A stretch of DNA of 64,000 nt from Siphonodentalium dalli (GCA_032622095.1 CP136065.1:22928134-22992133), one strand, 5' to 3'. Numbered from the stretch's first letter, positions 1 through 10,910 are shown. Notes: generated from the letters alone by a model not told the origin. Program-made: numbers and translations.

Positions 1-304
1 AGATTGATTCACAGTGAGTGACCCATTCAACACCAAAATTTTTAAAGACAATGATTAGCAAATGCTATACCGGTACATGTATGTTCTAAACAACTTGGTG
101 ACATTTCTAAGTGGGTCTCCACAATGTAAATTTTTTTTTTGCTTATCACATATTTTTTACGTACTGTTTGTTTACATAACATGTTGTTTGTTTACATAAC
201 ACAGAGTACTAGTATGACAATAACATGCAATCAACCCAATATTTATGATTGGTATAAGAAAAATATTTGTTTATACTATAACATTCTTTCTAATTATGGC
301 AGTT
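1..304. other. AT-rich intergenic sequence, nothing recognised
   Basis: No splice-flanked exon, RNA gene or transposon end is visible. Short open frames here have low-complexity translations and no family resemblance. Confidence 0.5.
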
Positions 305-761
305 TTAAAAGTACTAAATCCGATTCGATGGTCCCCATATCATCAGATTCCAACAACAACAAGATTTTTTTAAATGCCTTTTCAGTTGTCAGAATCGATT
401 AATTGTTCAAATATATCAATACTAACCATAGTCAACTATAGCATAAAATCGACAAAAACCTGTATTTTATCAAGTTTTTGTTCAATGAATATTGCCAGTT
501 TGTCAAATATCTGACAAAAAAAACACTTAATTTTAGAGTTATCCATCTTTTTCAGCAATTTGGTCAGAGAAAGTATTCTCGTCTGCTGTTTACTGGGCCA
601 CCTAAAATTAAAATAATAGACTTATAAAAATTTATATCTGATCATGCTGAGCTTTGATGGGTGGGTTCCTCGACCCGGATCAAATATTTTTTACCTCCGC
701 AGCAGTCCGAAGTCAAGGCAATAGTAATCTGCGAGGGTTAATTCAGATTGAGTACCTTTAA
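305..761. mobile_element. TTAA-flanked MITE, copy 1
   Basis: The element runs from TTAA at 305-308 to TTAA at 758-761. Its ends are inverted: left AAAGTACTAAATCCG against the reverse complement of right CAGATTGAGTACCT. Internal sequence (a GGTCCCCAT stretch on the left, a CTTTGATGGGTGGGTTCC stretch on the right) matches the better-preserved copy at 33318-33793. There is no coding capacity. A TTAA target duplication is known for piggyBac-type and Kolobok-type transposons; the superfamily here is unresolved. Confidence 0.7.
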
Positions 762-1531
762 CAGATGTGACTGTTTTATGCATCGATAACGACATTGATT
801 GCTTATTAATTACAACAATCTGCATAAATACGTTTTATGGAGAAAATATATTAGAAACACTAAAATAGTAAATCTACCCAGGTGATACTTAATATGTCTG
901 GACATCATCTGCTCTTTAAACGGAAAATTTTGTGTGTTAAAATATTTATACCATAGTAAAACTACATCGTAGTTAGGAAAATAGTTCTTATGTAACATTC
1001 ATTTGAAGTTGTCATAATTTCAATTAGTTATGAGGAAAATTGCTTGCATTTCATTCAAATGTAGCTTGCTAGTGTTATATGATCTTGGACAAATATGAAT
1101 GGGAATATCAAGTGACTGATGGCTTAGAAACAGGTTGACATCATGATGTAAATGTTCACATCACTATGCGTGAAGCAAATTCCTTATTGCGCTGTGTGTG
1201 TGTCTGTGATGAGAATATACATCCCAAGCCCCGAATGCAGATTTTTTCGGATATCATGCAATTTGTTTTCAAAATCATTTCTAAGACAAATTACAGCTTC
1301 AAAATGAATTGAAACAATCAGATTCATATAGTAGTGCATGCTATAGCCTCATACAAGTGAGGGGGCTCTATAATTAAATTTTTTGCCCATAATTTCTCCC
1401 TTTAACAGTTGAAACCATGGGGTGGGTCTGGTTTTGGTAGAGGACAAAAATTGCAGTGAAAAAAAATCCATTCTCATCTTTTCTCATAGTTGATCATGGC
1501 TTTTTAAATTTATTATACATAGAGGATACCT
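762..1531. other. Intergenic sequence, nothing recognised
   Basis: I see no exon, repeat boundary or regulatory element that can be supported. A short GTGTGTGTCTGTG run lies near 1195. Confidence 0.4.
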
Positions 1532-1664
1532 GTGTGTTTTGAGTGAATACCGGAAGTATCTATATGAGTGGTCACAGTGAGATACTGGAATCATCACAAG
1601 TGATGATTCCAGTATCTCACTGTGACCATGTATGAGGTAATTCCGGTATTCACTCATAACACAA
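1532..1664. repeat. Near-perfect palindrome (hairpin MITE)
   Basis: The inner arms, GTCACAGTGAGATACTGG onward and its complement, pair perfectly for about 27 bp around the centre CATCACAAGTGATG (near 1599). Outer arms continue with few mismatches to GAGTGAATACCGG on the left and CCGGTATTCACTC on the right. No ORF is present. It is likely a small inverted-repeat element; no clear target duplication was found. Confidence 0.7.
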
Positions 1665-2008
1665 AGGTTTTCTTTTTATTATATTATATACAGAAAGACC
1701 ACGTGGTTCAATAAAATACTGTCGATAACTCAGAATACACATGCTTCAAATGTGTGTAATCTATCTTCTGTTGACCCAATATTCTTTGCCGATTGAGCTA
1801 AATACATATGATGTCATTTACGTTACCATTGACTTATTGGCCACCTTTCTACTTATTGGCCGACTTTTTCACTTATTGGCTTTTGTTACTTATGATGCAG
1901 GTAGCGTTCTACTTATTGCAGCCGATAACCTATAGCTAATTAATGATGGTGTTTATGTAAATGTACCTTCTGCCGCAGTCCATCTGTTATTGTCAAGACT
2001 TGGTTTTT
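1665..2008. other. 3' flank of the minus-strand gene
   Basis: This follows the stop codon of the minus-strand gene and probably includes its 3' UTR. I could not fix a poly(A) site. A TTATTGGCC(G/A)C motif recurs several times at 1835-1925. Confidence 0.35.
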
Positions 2009-2224
2009 TCATTGTTTTTCTTTTCTTAGCCCAAGACCTGAGCTAATGCTCAGCTCTTCTTGGCTGAACAGAATGTCAATGTGTTGGTTGAATAAGTATC
2101 CTGCTGGATCAGGTTTGCTACTCGCAGCAGCTTGTGCCTTGGACAGGGTTGTTATATGCACCAAAAGATCCACAAATCTCTCTGGATGGTTGGCGTCCAC
2201 CAACAATTGTCCCAAGACAATAGT
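2009..2224 (-). CDS. Terminal coding exon of an unrecognised cellular gene
   Basis: On the minus strand the exon follows a good acceptor (CTCTTTTAG, 2225-2233) and reads in phase 0 for 71 codons to a TGA at 2011-2009. The product segment starts TIVLGQLLVDANHPERFVDL and ends SSGLGLRKEKQ. It looks like ordinary cellular coding sequence: mixed hydrophobic and charged, with an Ala-rich stretch and no transposon motif. Its entry phase equals the exit phase of the exon at 4882-4955, which ends in CAG before GTAAAT. A Helitron-like copy begins only 46 bp upstream of this exon. I do not recognise the family. A bacterial-style start inside this frame would be wrong, because the frame is open right through the splice acceptor. 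Confidence 0.75.
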   Translation of the reverse strand, partial: TIVLGQLLVDANHPERFVDLLVHITTLSKAQAAASSKPDPAGYLFNQHIDILFSQEELSISSGLGLRKEKQ

Positions 2225-2270
2225 CTAAAAGAGAATAGAAACATATAACGATGTATTAGGATGATCAATT

Positions 2271-3615
2271 TTTATGTTTACCCATACCATAGTATGGTAA
2301 ACATAGTGTCGTTGCCCGGATTGACCACTCGTCGTTCGTCCGTCCGTCTGTATGTCTGTCCGTAGACACTTTACGAGTAATGTGATAACTCAAACATTTT
2401 CTATCCGATCGAAACCAAATTTTGTATATGGGTTTCTCAGCCCAAAATACAGATCGAGTTCGAATTTGGGTTGGATCCGAGATTTTGTCACAGAGTTATG
2501 GCCCTTTTTCAACTTAGAATTCACGCATTCTGCCATAACTCAAACATTTTTTGGAACCAAATTTGGCATGTGAGTTTCACAGCCAAAAATACAGATCGAG
2601 TTCGAATATGGGTTTGATCCGATTAATTTGAAATGAGTTATGACCCTTTTTCGAAAAACAAATTGAAAAAATAAGATTTAATTTTAAATTTATTTTTAAC
2701 TTTTATAATACCGGGTATTAATAATTAAAAAAATGTCATTGACATTGTCATTTGTTTTCATTTAGATATTGATGATTATGATAAAAGTTGATAAAAAGAT
2801 TTCCAATGTGTCCCTTTAATTTTTTTTAATAATTAAAAAAAAAAAATTAAGTTAAATGTTTTTTTAAAACTAACACCATTATAACTCTGGCAAGGGTACC
2901 CCGAATCACCACAACAAATTTGATTAAATCGGTCCAAAATCTTGTGTTATGTACTGGTAAATCTGTAAAATCCCATTCACCAATTGCCTTTGGACTACTT
3001 AGCTATTGATAAGGCTATATTATTTTCTGATGTCTCTTATGCCAATGTGCAAATAATCTGATAAAGAAGGCTATGGTATCTAATTTAAAATAAAGATTCA
3101 ACAATAAACATCACATGATATTAACAGTAGACTTGGACATCTGTGCTGCAGAGTTATATCTTCAGATGGTCTGATATCATTATAATTGTTATTGGTTTAA
3201 TAGAGAGGTCAGTGTTCAACATAAACAATTCCTGTGATATTTTGACAGCTCTGTTATATAATTGATATTAATGGGTCAGTGGTGAGGTTGCTTATCTGTA
3301 TACTAGGACACATTATTATTGTAAACTTAAATTGGACTCTCTTAACCCAAGTATTCCATGTCCAGGTCACACCTACACATTTAACCCATGGGCTTGCTGG
3401 CTATGGCGGTTTAGCATTAAAGATCCTGTACCAGTGCATTCTCTTATATAAATGCCAGTGACCCATAAATTCCAATAATTTGTGTTATGTACATTTGTCT
3501 ATAATAGTACATAACAGTATACTCTATAATTCAACACCAAAACTCTCATTTATCCGATCATATTAAATTTTTATCGCCAAGGGATGGGTTAACATCTGCC
3601 GATCGTGATCGGCCT
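2271..3615 (+). mobile_element. Non-autonomous Helitron-like or foldback element, copy 1 (plus)
   Basis: It starts with TTTATGTTTACCCATACC, contains the small palindrome CCATAGTATGG, then a GTCCGTCTGT-rich run. Two ~155-bp internal repeats (ACTCAAACATTTT ... ACAGATCGAGTTCG) follow. It ends with a perfect hairpin GCCGATC-GT-GATCGGC followed by CTCTC. A second, shorter copy in opposite orientation lies at 5490-6572. There is no ORF. The terminal hairpin and microsatellite recall Helentron/DINE-type elements, but the ends are not diagnostic. Confidence 0.6.
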
Positions 3616-4626
3616 CTCGTTATAAGCTCGTTTTGAAAAAAAAACATATTGAAAATGTATGTTATTAGTATGTTTGTCTGTTTGTTTGTCTTTTTTTGTT
3701 TCTGGATGATAACTTTAGTAAGTCTGAACTGAGTCTGAACTTACAGCCCTGGGAATTAGCCTAGGTCTTAAGCAGAGACAACATCAGTTTGCCTAGGCAA
3801 TATTTAGGCAATAATATTGCCTAGGTAAAATACGTTCATTATGTTATTAACTTTCATGCTGTCAATCAAAATTAAAACCTCTTTACTAGTGTCCAAACTG
3901 ACTACCTTTCACTCTTCTTTACATACCGGTATATTATTCTGCAATATCATCTATACAGTGACATTGACTTAATTTGACTACAAGGACACTGTTCGGGTGA
4001 CGGTTGGGAAATTGTACATATATGTTGAGTAGTGGCCTGGAAAAAGTGTTTCCCAATTTAAGTAAGAATTTAGTGTTGAAATTGTCCACAATGTCTTATA
4101 TAACTAATCATAGTAATCATAATAAAAGGTCGCCTCGAAATGATGCTTTTTAGTATGGATAACTTTTTCAAATTTCATTGGACCATGACCAAATTCAAAC
4201 TTGCCCTTTGTCTTCAGAAATAAGAACCATGTACCAAATATCAAGAGATGCAGTTGAATTGAAAAACACTCAGATAACTAAAAGTAACTCCTCAGTTTGT
4301 TTTTATTTGGATATCTTTTTATCAAATTTGACAATCTAAATCACCTAGAGGTAGAGCTCATTTTAAACCGAAACGCAGTTTAATTGTTAGCTACCGTAGC
4401 TGAGTCAAATACACATATATGTACATGTAAAACTTGACAACATTAAAGAGGGTTGCTCTTTTATGCATGCATATCATGTTCCTATATCGTGATAGGCATG
4501 GGCACGATATGATACAGGCATTGTTTTAAAGTGTACCCCAATACAATGAAATCATGATCAGAATCATTACAGGCCTATTTCAGACTAACAAAATTTTCCT
4601 CAACATCACACTGAAGTTGACTGAAC
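3616..4626. other. Intronic spacer with diverged repeats
   Basis: This lies in the intron between exons 4882-4955 and 2009-2224. A TAGGCAATA-type repeat occurs near 3790-3830. A stretch at 4130-4280 resembles the intronic repeat at 32060-32480 (ATTGGACC, CCATGTACCAAATATCAAGA). No exon was seen. Confidence 0.4.
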
Positions 4627-4761
4627 CACAGGAGCTTGGAATTTGGTCAAAACCCATCTTTTATTGGCGGAACCACCACCCGGGACCAAACGTGACCTTT
4701 GGTCCCAGGTGGTGGTTCCGCCAATATAAGAGGGGTTTTGACCAAATTCCAAGCTCCTGTG
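4627..4761. repeat. Long hairpin in intron
   Basis: CACAGGAGCTTGGAATTTGG on the left pairs with its complement on the right. The pairing continues through GGCGGAACCACCACC to a centre near 4697, giving about 63-bp arms with a few mismatches. There is no ORF. It is probably a small inverted-repeat element. It lies just downstream, in the sense of the gene, of the 74-bp exon. Confidence 0.7.
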
Positions 4762-4881
4762 ATTTTATCAAATTAGTAGGACAAAACATAATAAATTTGA
4801 TCAGACTAAGTTTTTGAATTTTTCACCAACAAGTTCACAACATGTCTTGAATAAGTAGCTTTTCTCTGAAGAATAATTTAC

Positions 4882-4955
4882 CTGTTTAGAAGGCTTTCCA
4901 AGCAAAGCAATTCCCAATTCCCTTCCAATATATGTCAATTGACGCTGTTGACTGG
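4882..4955 (-). CDS. Internal 74-bp exon of the minus-strand gene
   Basis: The acceptor is TTTTCTTCATAG (4956 upward) and the donor is CAG|GTAAAT (4882/4881). The exon enters at codon position 2 and exits in phase 0. This agrees with the upstream exon 7670-7738, which exits after one base, and with the terminal exon 2009-2224. It encodes SQQRQLTYIGRELGIALLGK then PSKQ. The product is soluble-looking, with no recognised domain. Copies of one transposon lie in opposite orientation in both flanking introns, and small hairpins (4627-4761, 5123-5224) flank it more closely. Confidence 0.75.
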
Positions 4956-5122
4956 CTATGAAGAAAATAAAAAATTCATGTTTGAATAAATAAAATTTAA
5001 TGTGGGCGATTGATCCAAATGTGAAATCTAAGATGGTCACGGGAGGCCATGTTTTTTATCAAATATGGGGAAAAATCTGTGGTTCTCATCTAGAGGTCAT
5101 ACCTGAGATCTATTTAAAAAAG

Positions 5123-5224
5123 AGATGTTGATTTGCTTGCGTTCCATAGAGTATGGATGCAAGTTGGTCGACCAACTTGCATCGACCAACTTGCATCCAT
5201 ACTCTATGAAAAAAAATCAACATC
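5123..5224. repeat. Hairpin with internal duplicated arm
   Basis: GATGTTGATTT on the left pairs with AATCAACATC on the right. The inner arm CATAGAGTATGGATGCAAG and its complement pair around CCAACTTGCATCGACCAACT, where the arm tip is duplicated. It is non-coding and intronic. Confidence 0.65.
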
Positions 5225-5489
5225 CATTACTTATATTTACACTTAATCAAGTCAACTGGCAGACTAAAAGAGTTTTAAGCGCCCATTTCCAACATTATTA
5301 TCGTGGCTCGGTGCAAGTTGGGGTCAGCACGCGACGTCATGTGACATAATTTCAACCAACCAATATCCTGCATTTATATTCCACAATACAAATGTATGTG
5401 TGAGTGTAAATATATAAAAATTGGTGATGATTGGAAGAGGAATGTGGCCTGTAGGATGTGATGATGGTATTCAGTTATCCAAAAAAAGA
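5225..5489. other. Intronic sequence, nothing recognised
   Basis: This sits between the hairpin and the inverted transposon copy. No supported feature. Confidence 0.35.
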
Positions 5490-6572
5490 GAGGCCGATCA
5501 CGATCGGCATATGTTAACCCATCCCTTGGCAATAGGAAATTACTATGATCGGAATCATAAATGAGAGTTTTGGTGTTGAATTATAGAGTATACTGTTATG
5601 TACTATTATAGACAAATGTCCATAACAAAAAACTTATTGGAATTTATGGGTCACTCACATTTATATAAGAGAATTCACTGGTACAGCTAAACCACCACAG
5701 CCTTGGGTTAAATGTGATAGGTGGCCTGGACATGGAATACTTGGGTTAAGAGAGTCCAAATTAAGTTTACAATAATAATGTATCAAATTCTACCAACAAT
5801 ATAATATACAGATGAGCCACCTGACTGCTGACCCATTAATATCAATTATATGGCAGAGCTGTCAACAAATCACAAGAATTGTTTATGTTGAACACTGACC
5901 TCTCTATTAAACCAATAACAATTATAATGACTTCAGCCCATCTGAAGATATCACTCTGCAGCACAGATGTCCAAGTCTAATGTTAATACCATGTGATGTT
6001 TATTGCTTTCTTTATCAGATTATTTGCACATCAATTGGCATAAGAGACATCAGAAAATAATATAACCTTATCAATAGCTAAGTAGTTCAAAGGCATGGGT
6101 TGGAATTTGTGAATTGGGTTTAAAGTCGCTCCAAACAAATTTACCAGTACATAACACAAGATTATGGACTGATTTAAACCAAATTTGGTGTGGTGACTCG
6201 GGGTACCCTTAGCAGAGTTATAATGGTGTTAGTTTTTCAAATTTTGTTACTTTAATTTTTTTTTATAATTATTTAAACAAAAAATATTTTATTGTATATT
6301 ATTTATTTATATTCATCTTTTTTTATATAAATTGAGCAAGGAAATCAATCTAAATAATTTTAAAAAAAAAGGGCCATAACTCAGTTAAATAGTTTGATCT
6401 GTATTTTGGGCTGAGAAACTCACATACCAAATTTCGTTGCGATCAGATAGAAAATATTTGAGTTATCGCACCATGCGTAAAGTGTCTACGTACAGACAGA
6501 CAGACGCACAGCAAGTGATCAATCCAGACAACGACACTATGTTTACCATACTATGGTATGGGTAAACATAAA
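5490..6572 (-). mobile_element. Non-autonomous Helitron-like or foldback element, copy 2 (minus)
   Basis: This is the inverse of the 2271-3615 element. The hairpin GCCGATCACGATCGGC lies at its left end. The stretch GGTACCCTTAGCAGAG matches GGTACCCCGAATCACC on the opposite strand of copy 1 with divergence. ACTATGGTATGGGTAAACAT forms the right end. It is about 260 bp shorter than copy 1 because part of the AT-rich middle and one internal repeat are missing. It lies in the intron between exons 7670-7738 and 4882-4955. Confidence 0.6.
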
Positions 6573-7669
6573 AACAAAATGTAAAATCCAAGATAGTCAT
6601 ATATTTTAATGAATTTTCCACCAAAAAAATGATTGCTTACATCTATTTAAGGTCATCCGAAATATCCATAGAAATTTTTTGACAAACAGAGGGATGTAGC
6701 CTGTATGGTGTGCTGAAGGATTTAGTCTTGCAAAAAAAAAAATCTAGTTTTCAAATACACCTACTTCCAGTATTTTCATCTGATGAGATTGTTTCTACCC
6801 TCTTCTCTGTGACATGTGATTCACCATCTGGCTGGTGCAATTCTGTGAGAGAATATGTGGAGAAAACAGAAGTTTATATTTGTGACATTCAGAATTTATC
6901 TGTCACTGAACATGTCTGCAGTGACAGCGTATAGATATGAATTTCAATAATACACACTTTCAATGTTGGCCCTCAATGGAATAAGGTGTTGATAGGTTAA
7001 CTGGATCATGGATAATCAGTGTTTGCTAAGTGTCACTGACCTTATTACTGCATGGGATTTTCTTGATCTTGACCAGTTGTTATTCTGTGGGACTTTAAAG
7101 ACATGATTTTGAACCACTCCCATATCTGGTCCACTAAATTCACTCGAAAGAACCCTGCCTTGACCAAACAAGTGTTATCGTCATAGGTTCATCCAGTTAT
7201 CCCATCAACACGCTATAACTTTTTTTAGGTGAACCAATAGAAGAACTTACAATTCGGAATAATAGTACAGGGTGGAAAATCTCCAAAATCATAATAACAG
7301 TACAATTTGGAACAATAGCACAGGGTACTTAATTATAAGAGTACCAGATATTCCCTATACTAGTACATAGTTTATCATGTGTTTATCTCTCACATTTACA
7401 ATAATTTATTGTAAATATTAACAATAGACACAAGTGAATATAAAGTTAAACATGTACCCATTAACTGCAGTAAACATGTATACTTCTATTTTTGAGCAGT
7501 TCATACTGACATTTTATTAATCAAAGAATTAGGCAGGTTCACATATCAGACATGGTAGAAATTATTAAACGTACAGGACCAACTAAGGAACGTATAGGTG
7601 CAAATTTCAATTGAAAAAAAAATACAAACATACATGTATGACTATTAGGCACTCAAGAATAATAGTTAC
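6573..7669. other. Intron of the minus-strand gene
   Basis: No exon, transposon terminus or RNA gene was identified. An AAGGATTTAGTCTTGCAAA stretch near 6716 resembles the internal repeat of the 48391-49966 element, so a decayed fragment of that family is likely present. Confidence 0.4.
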
Positions 7670-7738
7670 CAATTTCTTGCTGTTTATCTTGCTGTTTCTG
7701 TTCATCTTGCTGTTTCTTTTCCTCTAGTTTCTTCTGAG
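7670..7738 (-). CDS. Coiled-coil exon of the minus-strand gene
   Basis: The minus-strand acceptor CTTTTTAG precedes the exon and the donor ATTG|GTAACT follows it. The 69-bp exon enters at codon position 2 and exits after one base of a codon. It encodes a very polar Lys/Gln/Glu-rich helix (QKKLEEKKQQDEQKQQDKQQ, then EI), typical of a charged coiled coil. The acceptor and first bases resemble those of the preceding exon at 8348-8409, which suggests an exon duplication. The next exon is 4882-4955. Confidence 0.7.
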
Positions 7739-8347
7739 CTAAAAAGTTTGAAGAATTTCATTTCAGTATGGTACATGTATAAGATTTCTTTTCAAATCTA
7801 TACATTTGAACTTGAGACCAAGAAGATATATCTATTCAAGCCTGCTAAGTGCAAATATTGTGCAATTTTCTCCAATTTAACAGGGCTGCACATATCAAAG
7901 GAATGAGGCAATATCAAAGAATGAACACACATAACTCATAAGCCAGTGCTCCCTTACATTTTATTTTAGCAATTTAATATTGTTCTTGAGATATATTTAT
8001 GGTTTTACCACTATGGGTGAATATCTGAAAAGTGTGCAATTTGAAGTTACGACCATTAGCCTTATAATTACAGGTGTGTGCAACAGGAAAAAACAAATAA
8101 TATTTTGTTCTATTAAAGTATCATAGTACTTATAAACAGGTACATGTATGTGAGGCTCCTAATGGGATATATGGGAGACTGGCACAATATATTTAATGCT
8201 GCACCAGTCATGAAGGTGTTAAAAATGCACCAAGTCAAATCTCAAATTTTAAATTGTGAAACACTATAATTAATGACATGGTTAAAAATATTTTAACAAT
8301 TAATAAAAATATCACAACTTCCAAGTAAAAGTACTGTAACAACATAC

Positions 8348-8409
8348 CACAAAATAATTGAACATTTCTTGATTCCAGTTCTTGAACATAGTCCTCCAGT
8401 TTTTCTTTG
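8348..8409 (-). CDS. Coiled-coil exon of the minus-strand gene (most upstream found)
   Basis: The acceptor AACATTTTAG lies at 8410 upward and the donor TGTG|GTATGTT follows. The 62-bp exon enters at codon position 3 and exits after one base, matching the entry of exon 7670-7738. It encodes KEKLEDYVQELESRNVQLFC, a likely amphipathic helix. More upstream exons must exist, because there is no start codon. I could not locate them with confidence in 8.4-14 kb or beyond. Confidence 0.65.
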
Positions 8410-8610
8410 CTAAAATGTTTTAAGAGTTTCATTTCAAGATAGATATTGGATAATTTCAATCTTTAAAATTAATGATATGAAGCAAGGAACACTCAGGACG
8501 CTCAAGTCGCTGATAAACAAATGCCAATGGTCCAGCCAATGACATATACTGGAAATAGTTCATTTATAAAGGATCTCAGTTGAGTTTCTATTTAATACCG
8601 GTGTAACATC

Positions 8611-8702
8611 TCCCCCCCCCCTGATCAACTTCCCCCCCGGGGGGGGGGGGGGTTGACATAGGTTAACTCCCCCCCCGCCCTGATCAACTTCCCCCCCCCC
8701 AC
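8611..8702. repeat. Poly-C/poly-G low-complexity block
   Basis: Two CTGATCAACTTCCCCCC motifs are separated by a run of C followed directly by a run of G (8632-8653). This makes a homopolymer inverted repeat. Run lengths are likely unreliable in the assembly. Confidence 0.8.
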
Positions 8703-8799
8703 CTGAATTTTTTTTATCTTTGAATTTATTGACAAATTATTGGCATATTATTTTTCAGTATCACTATATTGCTGAGAGAAACTATCATTGGTGGCAAGG

Positions 8800-9003
8800 A
8801 AGCATGTCTTTTCTTCGGCAGAGACATTATTGTTCAGATTTTTTTTTATTGAAAATCACCCAGTTTATCTGTAAAAGAGACAATAATTATAGTTCGGAGA
8901 ATTTTCATTGGAATTTACCTAGTTTATCTCTCCCCCCCCCCCTCCTGGATTTTCCATACCTTATTAAACATCTATTGGCGAGATTGGCACTGAAAGGGTT
9001 GAC
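8800..9003 (-). repeat. Inverted, diverged copy of the 181-bp tandem unit
   Basis: On the minus strand this reads CTCGCCAATAGATGTTAA, GGAAAATCCAGG, a poly-G run, then GATAAACTAGGTAAATTCC and GAAAATTCTCCGAACTATA. The same order of motifs is found in the tandem block at 10461-10910. The end GGCACTGAAAGGGTTGAC is a remnant of the MITE end seen at 9964. Confidence 0.7.
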
Positions 9004-9059
9004 CACAGCAGAATTATTGTTAATTTTTCAAGATTTAGTACGAAATATGGCTTGTTGTC

Positions 9060-9160
9060 ATTCGTCGGAAAGTTCTCAACTAAATCCTGAAAAATTACCC
9101 ATAATGCTGCTGTGGTTAAGGAGTCGATTATCAGTGTGTATCAATAATATTTCATATTGA
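9060..9160 (+). repeat. Paralogous empty site for the 9964-10166 MITE
   Basis: The stretch GAAAAATTACCCATAATGCT then GCTGTGGTTAAGGAGTCGAT carries a single TTAA. The related segment at 9936-10175 carries an insertion flanked by TTAA at exactly that place. It is otherwise non-coding. Confidence 0.75.
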
Positions 9161-9935
9161 ATGATATTTACATGATAAAAATATTAAATGAAAGCTTCAT
9201 TTGGTGAACATGTCTGCTATTTGTTGAATGCATTTTGAAGAACAGTCTCACATAAAACTGAATGGTAATTCATAGAGTGTTTCACAGCCTGTGCTTTACT
9301 AGAATACTAAGCATTTAATGTGGGAATGTTCTTTAATCTGCAAAATGTTAGGGTAATTTTTTATCATATTAATATGTGTAAAAGGTTATGCCTTTATTTA
9401 TTCAGGATTTAATTTGAGTGCTTATTTATTATGCTGGTAAATGATAAAGCACTATGTTTGAACATTCTTGATGACATAATTATTTGCAATACAAGTCAGT
9501 CAATGTGACCATTAAATATTCAGCAGTCAAATGTTATAGTTACATTAACTATAACCAACCATTATTGTTAATTGACCATATGTTTGTCAATTCAAAACAA
9601 ACATTTGTGTATATTCATTACCCCAAGCTGGTATGTCATCATACTGAGGGAATTCTGACACAGGCATTAAATAGAATCAAGACATGATATGAAGCAATGC
9701 TATGAGAATGCATGTACAAAAACAAAACACAATGAAAGTGTCAATGACACTGTAGCTCAACTTGTTAGAGCTACCGGACAATCGTAAATTAGAATGACCG
9801 AGGGCATAGCCCGAGGTCATAAGTTTGCGAATGTCCAGTCGCGAGTTCATTAACTGACAGTTTTATAATTTACTTGTAAGTAGAAATTACATTAAATCCA
9901 ACGAATAATCCCGATAAATCACGACAAATGAGAGT
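9161..9935. other. Intergenic; one fragment of a tandem-core element end
   Basis: At 9732-9766 the sequence AATGAAAGTGTCAATGACAC followed by TGTAGCTCAACTT matches the left end of the element at 48391-49966. The adjoining body is not that element. Nothing else could be supported. Confidence 0.45.
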
Positions 9936-9963
9936 TGAAAAATTAACAATAATTCTGCTGTGG

Positions 9964-10166
9964 TTAACCCTTTCAGTGCCAAGTCCGATTTTTGTATCAA
10001 CCCATATTTCCTTGATCCTTTCCCAAATTTATTGATTATAATAATGTGAAACATTGATGATGGAAAGAGCTCGAAGTGTGTCACATTATTATAATCAATA
10101 AATTTGGAAAATGATCAAGGAAATATGGGTTGATACAAACATCGGACTTGACACTGAAAGGGTTAA
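9964..10166. mobile_element. TTAA-flanked palindromic MITE (piggyBac-like)
   Basis: TTAA at 9964-9967 and 10163-10166 bound a near-perfect inverted repeat with ~85-bp arms. The ends are CCCTTTCAGTGCCAAGTCCG and CGGACTTGACACTGAAAGGG. A loop of about 30 bp lies near 10065. CCC-starting termini with a TTAA duplication fit the piggyBac superfamily. There is no coding sequence. The empty paralogous site at 9060-9160 confirms the boundaries. Confidence 0.85.
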
Positions 10167-10460
10167 GGAGTCAATTATTTAGGGCATTAATGTATAGTGA
10201 TTTTGTCATATATTGTTACACATCACTGTATTTCATCTGTTGTTATTTGCAATTGAAGCAAACTAAAGAAAACATATATGCAAATCTGTCCTTATTGATC
10301 TGAATATCAACCCTTTATGTTCTAGGGAGATGCCCATAATAGACATATACATAACTTACATAACTGACATACGCCAATTAGATTATGCCCCTCCAAATCA
10401 CAAACTTGGTAAAATGTCACCGTGGAAAACAAGTTTGAAGTGACATTTCAATTTGTTTTT

Positions 10461-10910
10461 CTAAGTCACATAGTCATAGTGAATGATAAAATGAGACTAT
10501 CTCGCCAATAGATGTTAAGGTATGGAAAATCCAGGTGGGGGGGAGATAAACTAGGTAAATTCCAATGAAAATTCTCCGAACTAATATTATTGTCTCTTTT
10601 ACAGAAAAATCATGCTTCCTTGTCACCTATGATAGTCTTTCTTAGTCACATAGTGATAGTGAACGATAAAATGAGACTAACTCGCCAATAGATGTTAAGG
10701 TATGGAAAATCCAGGCGGGGGGGAAGATAAACTAGGTAAATTCTAATGAAAATTCTCCGAACTATAATTATTGTCTCTTTTACAGAAAAATCATGCTTCC
10801 TTGTCACCTATGATAGTTTTTCTTAGTCACATAGTGAAAGTGAACGATAAAATGAGACTAACTCGCCAATAGATGTTAAGGTATGAAAAATTCAGGCGGG
10901 GGGGGGGGAG
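10461..10910 (+). repeat. ~181-bp tandem repeat, about 2.5 copies
   Basis: Units start with CTAAGTCACATAG or CTTAGTCACATAG at 10461, 10641 and 10822. Each contains GATAAAATGAGACTA, CTCGCCAATAGATGTTAAGG, a G run and AATTCTCCGAACTA. The last unit stops after the G run at about 10910. A diverged inverted copy lies at 8800-9003. Confidence 0.8.

Noticed and set aside
2271-6572. A single 4.3-kb foldback transposon
   Set aside because: A phase-consistent exon (4882-4955) lies between the arms, and each arm has both kinds of element ends, so two separate inverted insertions explain it better.
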